Under the pieces are notes generated by a model. That model worked only from the letters and a program-made list of their open reading frames with translations, ran no database searches and was not told the DNA's origin. This document shows positions 8,564 to 17,295 of a stretch of DNA of 64,000 bases, piece after piece. The DNA is from Roseinatronobacter sp052379845 (GTDB lineage: Bacteria; Pseudomonadota; Alphaproteobacteria; Rhodobacterales; Rhodobacteraceae): the NCBI GenBank assembly GCA_052379845.1, contig JBQTCF010000010.1; one strand, given 5' to 3'. The first letter of the stretch is position 1; every line of letters starts with the position of its first letter. Both the position numbers and the translations under genes were made by a program.

Positions 8564-11500
8564 GGCGCAATCGTCACGCGCCCTGTGCCAGTCGTCGCAC
8601 GGCGGGTCGGGCGGTACATGTCCTCAACCTTGGCGGCAGGGTGGTGGAACACGCCGGGCGACACCACCCGCACGATATAGGCCAGCCGCAAGGGCGCATC
8701 GCTGCGCCAATCCACTGCCGCAAGGAACCTGTCAGCGCGCGCTTGGGTCATTTCAGCCCCGTCATGGGTGTTCAGCCAGTCCAAGGCACGAATATCGCCA
8801 TCGCGCAGCAAATTCGCATTGTCGATTTCAAACCCCGCAGGCAAGGCGTCATCCACCATCAGCCGCCCGTCGCCGCTGCCGCGATCGGGGCGAATGTCCA
8901 GCACGGTCACCAGCCGGTCACCGGCGCGCAGCGCGTCCATGTCAGCGGGTTGCCCGTCCATGGCGAAATAGCTGCGCGCAATCGTGTACCCCGTCCCGCC
9001 CGCGTCAGGGGGCGTTTCGGGCACGCCAAAGGCCGTCAGGGTCACGGTGACCGGCTGCGCGCCGTCATTGCCAACGCGCGCGGGCTGGCCATCCAGCAAA
9101 TGCACCATATGGCCCGCAACCGGCTGGCCATTCAGTGTCAGCCCCTGTGCGCCGGACCGCAACGCCACCGCCGCCCGCAAGGACCACGCCGCTTCTTGTG
9201 GGGATAACTGGTCAAACGACGGGCGCGATGACAGGGCGGCGGCAAATTGCGGGCCGTCCACAACAGCGCTGCCCGCGTCAAGGGCCAGCGCCAGCACTGC
9301 GGCAGTGTCGCGCAGCGCTGTCCCGTAATCGTTGCGCCAGCCAGACGGGGCCTGATCAGCCAACGCCATATCGCGCGCGCGGGTGAACATGGCATCCGCG
9401 CGCTTTTGTTCGCCATACGCGGCCAGCGCCGCACCCAGTTGGGCGGCGGCAATTGGCGTGTCGAACCGGTCCGCAAGCGTGTCCGCGTAATAGCGCAGAT
9501 CCCCGATTGCGGCCTCGCCTGCTCGGGCCAGAACCTCGAACGCATAGGCATAGCCGCCCGCGCCATCATACAATCCGCCCGCCTGCGCGACCTGATTGCG
9601 CAGATTGTCCAGCGCCATGCGCAGCGCGGCGGGGGCGACATTGGCCCCCTGCCCCTGCGCGCGCAACACCACATCGGTGGCATAGGCATCAAGCCACAGG
9701 TCGGACCCGCCCGCCCCCCACAGGCCAAAACTGCCGCGCCGGTCCTGCCGTGTCAGAATCGCGTCAATGGCGGTCTGGACCTGCTGGCGCAGCTGCGTCT
9801 GCGTCATAAGCCCCATGTCCAGCACCGTATCGGATGCCAGCAAAAGCGGCTGCAGGCCAGACGCAATCTGTTCGGTGCACCCGTAGGGATACGCGCTTAA
9901 CCGCCGGATCAGCCCCGCCATGTCCAGCCCCGCCGCCCCGCCTGCCATCAGCGTGGCGCGGCCTGTTCCCGCGCGCAGCCCGTCCAGCGCATCGGCCCCG
10001 AAGTCAAACACCTGCCCCGGTTCCAGAACAAATTGCGACGAACGCGCGATTTCGGGGTCGGTATATTGCACCGTCAGCGCCACCTGACGCGTCAGGATAC
10101 GCCCGTCTGGCAGGGTCAGCGCAATCTGGTAGCTGTGGTCCCCCGGCGCAGTCGGGCGCAGGGGCACATCCAGCGCCACAGTTTCGCCCGCGCCAAGGGT
10201 GACATATGCGGGCACATCGCCAAGGCCATGGCCACTGAGGTGCAAGGCCATATCGCCGGTGGCACCTGTTGCATGCGTCAGCTCCAGCCGCAAACGGCTG
10301 GCATCACCCGGGGCCATGAAGCGCGGCAGGCTGGGCTGAATGACAACCGGATCACGCACCAGAACATCTGCGCTGGCCTGCCCCACGGCATCGTCAGACC
10401 AGACCACCGCCATGACCCTGACGGTGCCATTGAAGGCGGGCAGGTCAAACGCAAGTTCCGCCCGGCCGTTCACAAAGCTGACGGGCCCTGAAAACAGCGA
10501 CAGCAATTCTTCGGACGGGGCGGGGCCGGAACGCGCGGCGGTTTGCGCATCGCCGCCCGAACGCACCTGCCCCATGGCACCATGCCGCGCATCGATCAGC
10601 CGGCCATAGATGTCACGGATCGCCACACCAAGGCGGCGCTGCCCGAAGAAATGCGCCACCGGGTCGGGCGGGGCAAACCCTGTCAGGGTCAGCACACCCA
10701 GATCAATGGCCGCAACTGTGGCATAGACCGGGCCATCAACGGGGCCATCAGGGTCATTTTCCAGCGTCATGACAACCGCCAAGGGGCCGCGCGGGTCGGC
10801 CTGTTGCGGGGCGTCAAGCGTCACGTCCAGCGCGCGCGGCCCCGGTTGCACGGCGGCATGCGCCAGCCCCAATGCGCGGGCCGGCATCTGCGCGGCACTG
10901 TCTGACGGGCGTATCAGGCTGGCGGTGACATAGACCCCTGTGCCCCAGTCACCGGTTACCGGCAATTCCACCACGGTTTCGCCGGACACCGGCACCAGCC
11001 GCATGTCAATCACGCGGTCTGCCAGAACCATGACCTGCGCCATACCCGCGCCATCGGGGACGATACGCAACCGCGCCACGTCACCGGGCGCATAGGCGGG
11101 CCGGTCCAGCGCCAGCGCCAGCATGTCAGGCGTATCGCGGGCCGTGTCGGCGGCATACCACCCCGCCGCAAACCCGACCGAGGCACTGGCGAAATCCGAA
11201 CCTTCATGCGTGACGCGCAATTCGTGATTGCCCCAGTCGACGGGCACCGAAATACTGTGCGGGCCATCTTGCAATGTGACATCACCTTGCGCGACGCGGC
11301 TGCGGTTTGTCACGGGTTCCCAGTTCCAGCGCCCGTCCAGACTGAACCACTGATAGCGTGTTTCAACCTTGTCGAGCTGCCAGCGCACTGCGCCAGACTG
11401 CGCCGCCCCGTCAGGACCGACAAGCACCAGATCAAAACGCGCCTGTGCGTTTTCAGGCAAGGGTCCGTCAAATGCGGGACGAATGCCCAGCACTGGCCCG

Positions 11501-14004
11501 ACGGGCCGCAAGGCGCGCGTCAGGCTGCGTTCGACAGGGCGTGACGCCCCGTCCAGCAAGGTGGCGGTCATGGTCGCGCCATAGGGCCGGTTTTCCAGCT
11601 GAACCCCGTCCAGCGGCAGGGCAAGGGACAACTGCCCCGCCGCATCAGTCTGCAGGCCGCGTTCAAAACTGCGGCGCTGGGGATCAAGGCGTTGGTCATG
11701 CCGCCCGAATTGGTAGCCCGCCCAGCCCTCCAACTCTGCCACGGGGCGCAGGGTCACTGTGCCCGCCAGGGCGAGCCCAGCCGCAGGGGCACCAAACAGA
11801 TGGCGCGCGGTAATGTCCAATTCGGGCGGGGCGGCAGGGTCAATCGGGCCATCTTGCGACAGGCGCAGGTCGAAATCTACGCGTTCAGGCAAGAAATCCT
11901 CGACCAGCACGGATTGACTGGCCAGCGCGGGCGCGTCCGGGTCGGCGCGCAGTTCCACCCGCCACAGACCACGCGGCACATCCCCGCCCAACGGCAGCGC
12001 GAAAACATGGCCACCCGCAACTTCGCGCGTGCTTTGGTGGCGCGCATATTCCACACCATCAGGGCGCAACAGGCGCGCGCCCAGCGGCATGCCGTGGATG
12101 GCGCGCGCGGACTGGTCGCGCACAAGGGCGGTGACATGGATCACCTCGGCCGCGCGATAGGCACCGCGATCGGTGGTCAGGAACACATCCACCGGGCCGG
12201 GGGCCGCGCGCCCTTCGACGCCGCGATCAGACAAATCGAATTCGGGATCGGACAGCGACAGAACCGCCATATCCTCATCTGTGGTTTCCACCAGCACCAT
12301 GGCCGCCGCGCTGCTGTCACGCCCCTGCACCAGTTCGGCGGCAAAACGGATATGGCCCTGCGCATCGGCGCGGCCTTGGGCAAGAACGCGGTTGGACTGC
12401 GCCAGAAGCGACACCTGCGCCCCGTCAGCGGGGGTGCCATCGGACAGGTGCTGGACAACCACATGCAGGCCATCACTGCCCTGATAGCTGCTTACCCCCA
12501 GATCGGACACCATGAACCATTGCATCGCGGGGGGCACATCATAGGGGTCGGTATCGGGGACGGACGCGCGCAGCACATAGACCCCGGCTTGCAGCACGCC
12601 AGCCTCCTGCAGTGGCAGGCGCGTTGTGGTTGTGCGGTTCAGGGCGCTGTCAATTTCAGCCACGCCCTGCCAGACAGGTTCGGCCAGAAGCTGCTCAACG
12701 CGGTCCCCTTCCCATTGGCTTAGGGTGCGGGCAAAATTGCCCTGCCGGATGGCCGCAACAAGGTTGCGGTCCGAAACCCGCAGCAACCGCAAATCCAGCC
12801 TGTCGGCGTTCACGGTTTCCACAGGCAGGGCGCGCGGGCCGGATGCAGGCAGCACATATCCCCGCCCTGCAAAACGCACCACTGGGGCGCGGTCGCGCAC
12901 ATACACATCCAGCGGCACATCCCCCGCCAAGGTATCGCCCGAAACCGAGGGCAGACCCGCCCGAAACGTCAGGCTGTAGCTTTCGCCATAGCTGATGCCG
13001 GACAGGCAAAGCTGTTGCCCCTCGACCTCAAGGGCCAGTCCCTGCGCCGCGCTGTGCACGAAGGGCGCATAATCACGCGATGGCGACAGCCCGTCTGAAA
13101 AGCTGGCGCATATCCGCGGCGATGCTGTCAGCGCATCCACATCATGCGACAACAGGCGGAACCCGTATTCTTCGCGCAAGCGCATCAGGTCATCCCCTGC
13201 GGCACCGGGGCTTAGGCGGTCAGCGGCGCGCAGCGCCTGCAAGGCGTCCTGGCCGCGAAACACCCCTTCCAGCGCCCCCGCCAACTGAAGCAGGGCCTGC
13301 ACCTGCGCGCCAGTGTCCGGCGCGCGCAACGCGGCATTTATGGCGGCACCGGCGGCGCGCTGGTTCAGGTCAAAGCGGTTATTCGCTGCTTCGGCGGCAT
13401 AGGCCCCCAGCGCCTGCGCATGGGCAAGCCATGCCCGCGCGCTATCGGCCACAGTCACCGCCGCCCCCGTCCAGACAACAGCATCATTGCCAGACCGGCT
13501 GCGCGCCCCGTCCAAAAGCGCGGCTTCGCTCATGCCATTGGCAAAATGCCTGTCGGCCATGGTCTGCGCCATGTCGCGCGCGGCGGTCATATCGAAGCTT
13601 TCCAGAAAATCCAGATTGGCGCGCAGCGCCTGCGCCCGCGTCAGACTGGCCTGCGCCACCTGCTGGATCACGCCCGAAACAGCCCCTTCATACGCGCCGG
13701 GTGCCCCGATCCGGGATTTGGGAAAACACGCGCCATTGCGCTGGTTGAAGGTGAACCCCGCGCAATCTGCCATGCGCAGGCAGGTTGCGTGGCATTGCGC
13801 CAGCGTTGTGTCAAACACAGGCGTCAGGTCGCCACCGGGGAAATCGGTATTTGCCATGGTCGTGGCGAAACGGTCCGGGATGGCGGGGGTGGATTGCGCA
13901 TGAACCCCGACGGGCAACGCCAGCACCAGCAGCAGCGCGGCCTTCCGGCCAGCACGCATCAGCTTGGCGCGCACCGAATGTCGGGGGTGGGACAGAACAG
14001 GCAT
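8560..14004 (-). CDS. Alpha-2-macroglobulin family protein with N-terminal Apple/PAN-like domain
   Basis: A 1814-residue periplasmic protein resembling vertebrate protease-trapping macroglobulins. A signal peptide ends at about 36 (GVHAQ). An Apple/PAN-like cysteine module follows at about 50-110 (CHATCLRMADCAGFTF), then the long series of macroglobulin domains and a thioester domain with YGCTEQ, reactive cysteine near residue 1376. A C-terminal receptor-like domain ends in a proline- and arginine-rich tail. No lipobox cysteine is visible, unlike E. coli YfhM, so it is probably soluble or held by other contacts. It is the first gene of a two-gene operon with pbpC. Such proteins are thought to trap proteases that breach the outer membrane. 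Confidence 0.92.
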   Translation of the reverse strand: MPVLSHPRHSVRAKLMRAGRKAALLLVLALPVGVHAQSTPAIPDRFATTMANTDFPGGDLTPVFDTTLAQCHATCLRMADCAGFTFNQRNGACFPKSRIGAPGAYEGAVSGVIQQVAQASLTRAQALRANLDFLESFDMTAARDMAQTMADRHFANGMSEAALLDGARSRSGNDAVVWTGAAVTVADSARAWLAHAQALGAYAAEAANNRFDLNQRAAGAAINAALRAPDTGAQVQALLQLAGALEGVFRGQDALQALRAADRLSPGAAGDDLMRLREEYGFRLLSHDVDALTASPRICASFSDGLSPSRDYAPFVHSAAQGLALEVEGQQLCLSGISYGESYSLTFRAGLPSVSGDTLAGDVPLDVYVRDRAPVVRFAGRGYVLPASGPRALPVETVNADRLDLRLLRVSDRNLVAAIRQGNFARTLSQWEGDRVEQLLAEPVWQGVAEIDSALNRTTTTRLPLQEAGVLQAGVYVLRASVPDTDPYDVPPAMQWFMVSDLGVSSYQGSDGLHVVVQHLSDGTPADGAQVSLLAQSNRVLAQGRADAQGHIRFAAELVQGRDSSAAAMVLVETTDEDMAVLSLSDPEFDLSDRGVEGRAAPGPVDVFLTTDRGAYRAAEVIHVTALVRDQSARAIHGMPLGARLLRPDGVEYARHQSTREVAGGHVFALPLGGDVPRGLWRVELRADPDAPALASQSVLVEDFLPERVDFDLRLSQDGPIDPAAPPELDITARHLFGAPAAGLALAGTVTLRPVAELEGWAGYQFGRHDQRLDPQRRSFERGLQTDAAGQLSLALPLDGVQLENRPYGATMTATLLDGASRPVERSLTRALRPVGPVLGIRPAFDGPLPENAQARFDLVLVGPDGAAQSGAVRWQLDKVETRYQWFSLDGRWNWEPVTNRSRVAQGDVTLQDGPHSISVPVDWGNHELRVTHEGSDFASASVGFAAGWYAADTARDTPDMLALALDRPAYAPGDVARLRIVPDGAGMAQVMVLADRVIDMRLVPVSGETVVELPVTGDWGTGVYVTASLIRPSDSAAQMPARALGLAHAAVQPGPRALDVTLDAPQQADPRGPLAVVMTLENDPDGPVDGPVYATVAAIDLGVLTLTGFAPPDPVAHFFGQRRLGVAIRDIYGRLIDARHGAMGQVRSGGDAQTAARSGPAPSEELLSLFSGPVSFVNGRAELAFDLPAFNGTVRVMAVVWSDDAVGQASADVLVRDPVVIQPSLPRFMAPGDASRLRLELTHATGATGDMALHLSGHGLGDVPAYVTLGAGETVALDVPLRPTAPGDHSYQIALTLPDGRILTRQVALTVQYTDPEIARSSQFVLEPGQVFDFGADALDGLRAGTGRATLMAGGAAGLDMAGLIRRLSAYPYGCTEQIASGLQPLLLASDTVLDMGLMTQTQLRQQVQTAIDAILTRQDRRGSFGLWGAGGSDLWLDAYATDVVLRAQGQGANVAPAALRMALDNLRNQVAQAGGLYDGAGGYAYAFEVLARAGEAAIGDLRYYADTLADRFDTPIAAAQLGAALAAYGEQKRADAMFTRARDMALADQAPSGWRNDYGTALRDTAAVLALALDAGSAVVDGPQFAAALSSRPSFDQLSPQEAAWSLRAAVALRSGAQGLTLNGQPVAGHMVHLLDGQPARVGNDGAQPVTVTLTAFGVPETPPDAGGTGYTIARSYFAMDGQPADMDALRAGDRLVTVLDIRPDRGSGDGRLMVDDALPAGFEIDNANLLRDGDIRALDWLNTHDGAEMTQARADRFLAAVDWRSDAPLRLAYIVRVVSPGVFHHPAAKVEDMYRPTRRATTGTGRVTIAP

Positions 14005-14114
14005 GGAAACCTCCGGCTTGGACGGGAACAGGCGCGCAGGGTCACGCCCGCATTTACCCTAGCACGCAGCTTCACAGCGTTGCGTATATTTTTGCGCCGC
14101 GCGCTACCATAATG

Positions 14115-15014
14115 TTAGCTGCCGTCCCCCCACAACTCCATCTGCCAGCCAGCGGGGGATGTGCATATCTGCGGGTCGGGCGGGGTCAGGGCGGCGTGGT
14201 CCTTGTGGTCATAGGGCAACTGGCCCAGAATATGACGCAGAACGGCCAGCCGCGCGCGGTATTTATCCTCGGACCGGATAACGCACCATGGCGCAAAATC
14301 AACATGACTGCGCTGGAATGTGTCTGCGATGGCATGGGTGTAGCTGTCCCATTTTGCCAGCCCGTCAACATCGATCCGCGACAGTTTCCAGTGCTTCATC
14401 GGGTCTGATTCGCGCGCCAACAGGCGGCGCAACTGTTCCGCGCGGCTGACATTCAGCCATATCTTGACCAGATGAACGCCATCATCCACCAGCATGCGTT
14501 CAAATTCCGGCACTTGCTGGAAAAAACGGGCGCGCTGGCCGGGGGTGCAAAACCCGAACACATGTTCAATGACCGCGCGGTTATACCAGCTGCGGTCAAA
14601 CAGCACCATTTCCCCGCCCGCAGGCAGGCGCGCCACATAGCGCTGAAAATACCATTCGCGCAATTGCCGGTCCGTGGGGCGCGGCAGGGCCTCGACGCGG
14701 ACAGTGCGGTGATTCGTCACTTCGGTGATGCGGTTGATGGCCCCGGATTTGCCAGCAGTGTCGCGCCCCTCAAAGATGATAACCACGCGCTGGCCTGTCT
14801 CGGCCACCCAATGTTGCAACTTGACCAGTTCAAATTGCAGCGGCTTCAGGTCATCTTCGTAATCGGATTTCTTCATCCAGCGCGGATAGGGGTAATTCCC
14901 CGCCAACGTGTCACGCTTGCGGGCATCAAGCACCGTCTGGCGCAGCGCGTCTGGCGCGGTGTCATTCAAAAACGCAGTCACCAGCCCGTCAAGGGGCATC
15001 GGGATCTCACTCAT
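14115..15014 (-). CDS. ppk2: Polyphosphate kinase 2
   Basis: A cytoplasmic kinase that transfers phosphate between polyphosphate and nucleotides, usually favouring nucleoside di- or triphosphate formation. The 299 residues contain the PPK2 Walker A motif GRDTAGKSG at 83-91 and the Walker B and lid region DRSWYNR at 140-146, with the conserved QRYVARLPAGGE between them. A single kinase domain of this length fits class I PPK2. Substrate preference (GDP or ADP) cannot be told by eye. It is monocistronic: the tRNA-Gly gene is upstream on the same strand and the macroglobulin promoter region lies downstream. Confidence 0.93.
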   Translation of the reverse strand: MSEIPMPLDGLVTAFLNDTAPDALRQTVLDARKRDTLAGNYPYPRWMKKSDYEDDLKPLQFELVKLQHWVAETGQRVVIIFEGRDTAGKSGAINRITEVTNHRTVRVEALPRPTDRQLREWYFQRYVARLPAGGEMVLFDRSWYNRAVIEHVFGFCTPGQRARFFQQVPEFERMLVDDGVHLVKIWLNVSRAEQLRRLLARESDPMKHWKLSRIDVDGLAKWDSYTHAIADTFQRSHVDFAPWCVIRSEDKYRARLAVLRHILGQLPYDHKDHAALTPPDPQICTSPAGWQMELWGDGS

Positions 15015-15077
15015 ACCTTATTCCTTATGCTAGTCTGGCCAGCAAAGGCGGAAATTCGGTCTGATGCAAGTGAAGGT

Positions 15078-15151
15078 TGGAGCGGGCAGCGGGAATCGAA
15101 CCCGCACCAAGAGCTTGGAAGGCTCATGTGATACCATTTCACCATGCCCGC
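15078..15151 (-). tRNA. tRNA-Gly (anticodon TCC)
   Basis: On the minus strand the gene begins GCGGGCATGG and ends GCCCGCTCCA, giving a perfect seven-pair acceptor stem, discriminator T and an encoded CCA. The T arm GCGGG-TTCGATT-CCCGC is intact. The anticodon loop CCTTCCAAG places TCC at the anticodon, reading GGA and GGG glycine codons. Confidence 0.95.
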
Positions 15152-15196
15152 GCTGGTCACGGATTAGCGCAAGGTCATGGCAGGGTCAAGCGCTGG

Positions 15197-16390
15197 CTAG
15201 GCCCGCATCAGGGGCCTGCGGGGCAAAAATACCGTGATGACCCCCAACGCCGGCAACCACGCACAGGCCTGATACACCCATGCAATGCCGCGATAATCCG
15301 CCATAACCCCCAGAAGCGCCGCCGCAATCCCGCCAAAGCCGAAGGCCAGCCCGAAAAATATTCCCGCCACAAGCCCCACGCGACCGGGCAGCAATTCCTG
15401 CGCATAGACCACAATGGCCGGAAAGGCCGACGCGATGACCACGCCAATGATCACCGACAAGACACCCGTGGCCACAGGGCCGACATGCGGCAACAGCAAC
15501 GTAAAGGGCAAAACCCCCAGAATGGACACCCAGATCACCACCAACGGTCCGAACCTGTCGCCGATCAGCCCGCCCAGCATGACACCGGCCGCCGCCGCGG
15601 CCAGAAACAGGAACAGCATTTGTTGCGCAACCCCGATGCCCATGTCGAAACGGTCAATCAGGAAAAACGTGTAGTAACTGCTGATGCTGGCGGTATAGGC
15701 GTTCTTGCTGAAGGTCAGAATGGCCAGAATGACAACCGCCCGGACAACCCGCCCGCGTGGCAGGCCACTCTCGCGGCTGGGACGCCCGCGCGCGGCATTG
15801 GCGCGGTTGATTGCCCCATACCATGCCCCCACACGGTTCAGCAAAACCATTCCGATCAGGGCCAGAATCGCAAACCACGCCACACTTGGCCGCCCCAAGG
15901 GCAGCACGATGAACGCCGCCAGCAACGGCCCCAGCGCAGACCCGAAATTGCCGCCCACCTGAAACAGTGACTGCGCTGTGCCAAACCGCCCGCCTGACGC
16001 CAGCCTTGCCACGCGGCTGGCTTCGGGGTGAAACACCGCCGACCCCACGCCAATCAGCATCGCCCCCGCAAGCAGGCCACCATAGCTTTGCGCGCTGGCC
16101 AGCAACACCAGCCCGATCAGCGTTGACCCCATGCCCACCGGCAGCGATTGCGGCATGGGCCGACGGTCCGTCACCAACCCCACAAGCGGCTGCATCAGCG
16201 ACGCAGTGACCTGAAACGCAAATGTCATCAGACCGATCTGCCAGAAGCTTAGCGAAAACTCCTGCGCCAGCAACGGATACAATGCCGCCAGCAGCGATTG
16301 CATCACATCATTGATCATATGACAAAGGCTGATGCCGACCAGCACAATCCATGTTGTCGTTGCGGCGGGGGTATCTGACGTGGCGACCAT
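15197..16390 (-). CDS. MFS transporter, Fsr (fosmidomycin resistance)-like
   Basis: A 12-helix major facilitator of 397 residues. Its first helix has the Fsr-type sequence SLCHMINDVMQSLLAALYPLL and the next loop QIGLMTFAFQVTASLMQPLVG; the loop DRRPMPQSLPVGM corresponds to the usual position between helices 2 and 3. The start at 16390 removes an unlikely Cys-rich upstream extension and has an AAAGG site. Known Fsr proteins export fosmidomycin or small drugs, but many relatives have unknown substrates. The gene is divergent from the D-lyxose isomerase gene with 149 bases between, so a link to sugar handling is possible but unproven. Confidence 0.85.
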   Translation of the reverse strand: MVATSDTPAATTTWIVLVGISLCHMINDVMQSLLAALYPLLAQEFSLSFWQIGLMTFAFQVTASLMQPLVGLVTDRRPMPQSLPVGMGSTLIGLVLLASAQSYGGLLAGAMLIGVGSAVFHPEASRVARLASGGRFGTAQSLFQVGGNFGSALGPLLAAFIVLPLGRPSVAWFAILALIGMVLLNRVGAWYGAINRANAARGRPSRESGLPRGRVVRAVVILAILTFSKNAYTASISSYYTFFLIDRFDMGIGVAQQMLFLFLAAAAAGVMLGGLIGDRFGPLVVIWVSILGVLPFTLLLPHVGPVATGVLSVIIGVVIASAFPAIVVYAQELLPGRVGLVAGIFFGLAFGFGGIAAALLGVMADYRGIAWVYQACAWLPALGVITVFLPRRPLMRA

Positions 16391-16539
16391 GACATCGCGC
16401 CTTTCGAAAGCAAGGGGGGGGGGCCAAGGCGGGCAACATGCGCAGCACCGCGCGAAAATGCAAGTAGGGACCGCGTTCGCACTTTCACACCATCCGGGTG
16501 CGTGCCACAAAGGGCCGGTAGCGCAAACAGGAGTCGCAC

Positions 16540-17220
16540 ATGAAACGATCTGCGATCAATCAGATATTGCACGCCGCCGACGAATTTATCGCCAGCTTCC
16601 GCTTCGCCCTGCCCCCTTTTGCGCACCTGTCGCCCGACGCCCTGCGCGAAAGCGATCATGGCCATATCAGGGAACGGCGGCTGGGCTGGGACATCACCGA
16701 TTATGGCGGCGGCGATTTCACGCGCATGGGACTGGCGCTGTTTACCTTGCGCAATGGCACCTTGGCGGACCTGCAACAGGGGCGCGGCATGGTCTATGCC
16801 GAAAAGCTGCTGATTTCACGCGTCCATCAACTTAGCCCCATGCACACCCATATCATCAAATCCGAAGATATCATCAACCGGGGCGGCGGCACATTGGTGG
16901 TGGAACTCTACGCCTCATCGCCTGACGGGCAGCGCGACACTTCCGCGCCAGTGACGGTCATGTGCGACGGCATTGCCCGCACCTTGCCCGCAGGCGGCAA
17001 ACTGCAGCTTGCCCCGGGCGAAAGCGTGACCCTAAGGCCCGGGGACTGGCATGCCTTCTGGGCCGAAGGCGCGGATTGCCTGATTGGCGAAGTCAGCACC
17101 GTCAATGATGACGAAACCGACAATATCTTTGATCCCCCCCTGCCGCGCTTCGCCACCATTGACGAAGATACGGCCCCATGGCGGCTGCTGGTCAGCGACT
17201 ACCGCCTTCATCTTGCCTGA
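16540..17220 (+). CDS. D-lyxose ketol-isomerase (cupin)
   Basis: A 226-residue single-domain cupin sugar isomerase that interconverts D-lyxose and D-xylulose, often with activity on D-mannose/D-fructose. The metal-binding set is visible: His102 and His104 in MHTHIIKSED, Glu109 in the same stretch, and His171 in GDWHAFW. The GRGMVYAEKLL and GEVSTVNDDETDN segments are also family-typical. The start follows AGGAG. No sugar kinase, regulator or ABC transporter lies nearby, so its physiological role is unclear. A strong terminator follows the stop codon. Confidence 0.88.
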   Translation: MKRSAINQILHAADEFIASFRFALPPFAHLSPDALRESDHGHIRERRLGWDITDYGGGDFTRMGLALFTLRNGTLADLQQGRGMVYAEKLLISRVHQLSPMHTHIIKSEDIINRGGGTLVVELYASSPDGQRDTSAPVTVMCDGIARTLPAGGKLQLAPGESVTLRPGDWHAFWAEGADCLIGEVSTVNDDETDNIFDPPLPRFATIDEDTAPWRLLVSDYRLHLA

Positions 17221-17256
17221 AATACTCGCGGGGGGACCGGCCCGTCAGGGCCGGTC

Positions 17257-17275
17257 GGGGCGGCAGCCCCTTTTT
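17257..17275 (+). terminator. Intrinsic terminator after the D-lyxose isomerase gene
   Basis: GGGGC-GGCA-GCCCC is followed directly by TTTTT. A second hairpin (ACCGGCCC-GTCA-GGGCCGGT, 17236-17255) precedes it, so transcription from the isomerase gene is stopped before the convergent RND pump gene. Confidence 0.8.
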
Positions 17276-17295
17276 CTCGCTACGGCCCGACACGC

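Noticed and set aside
8560..14004. Macroglobulin as a lipoprotein
   Set aside because: The signal peptide ends GVHAQ without Cys; a signal peptidase I site fits better.
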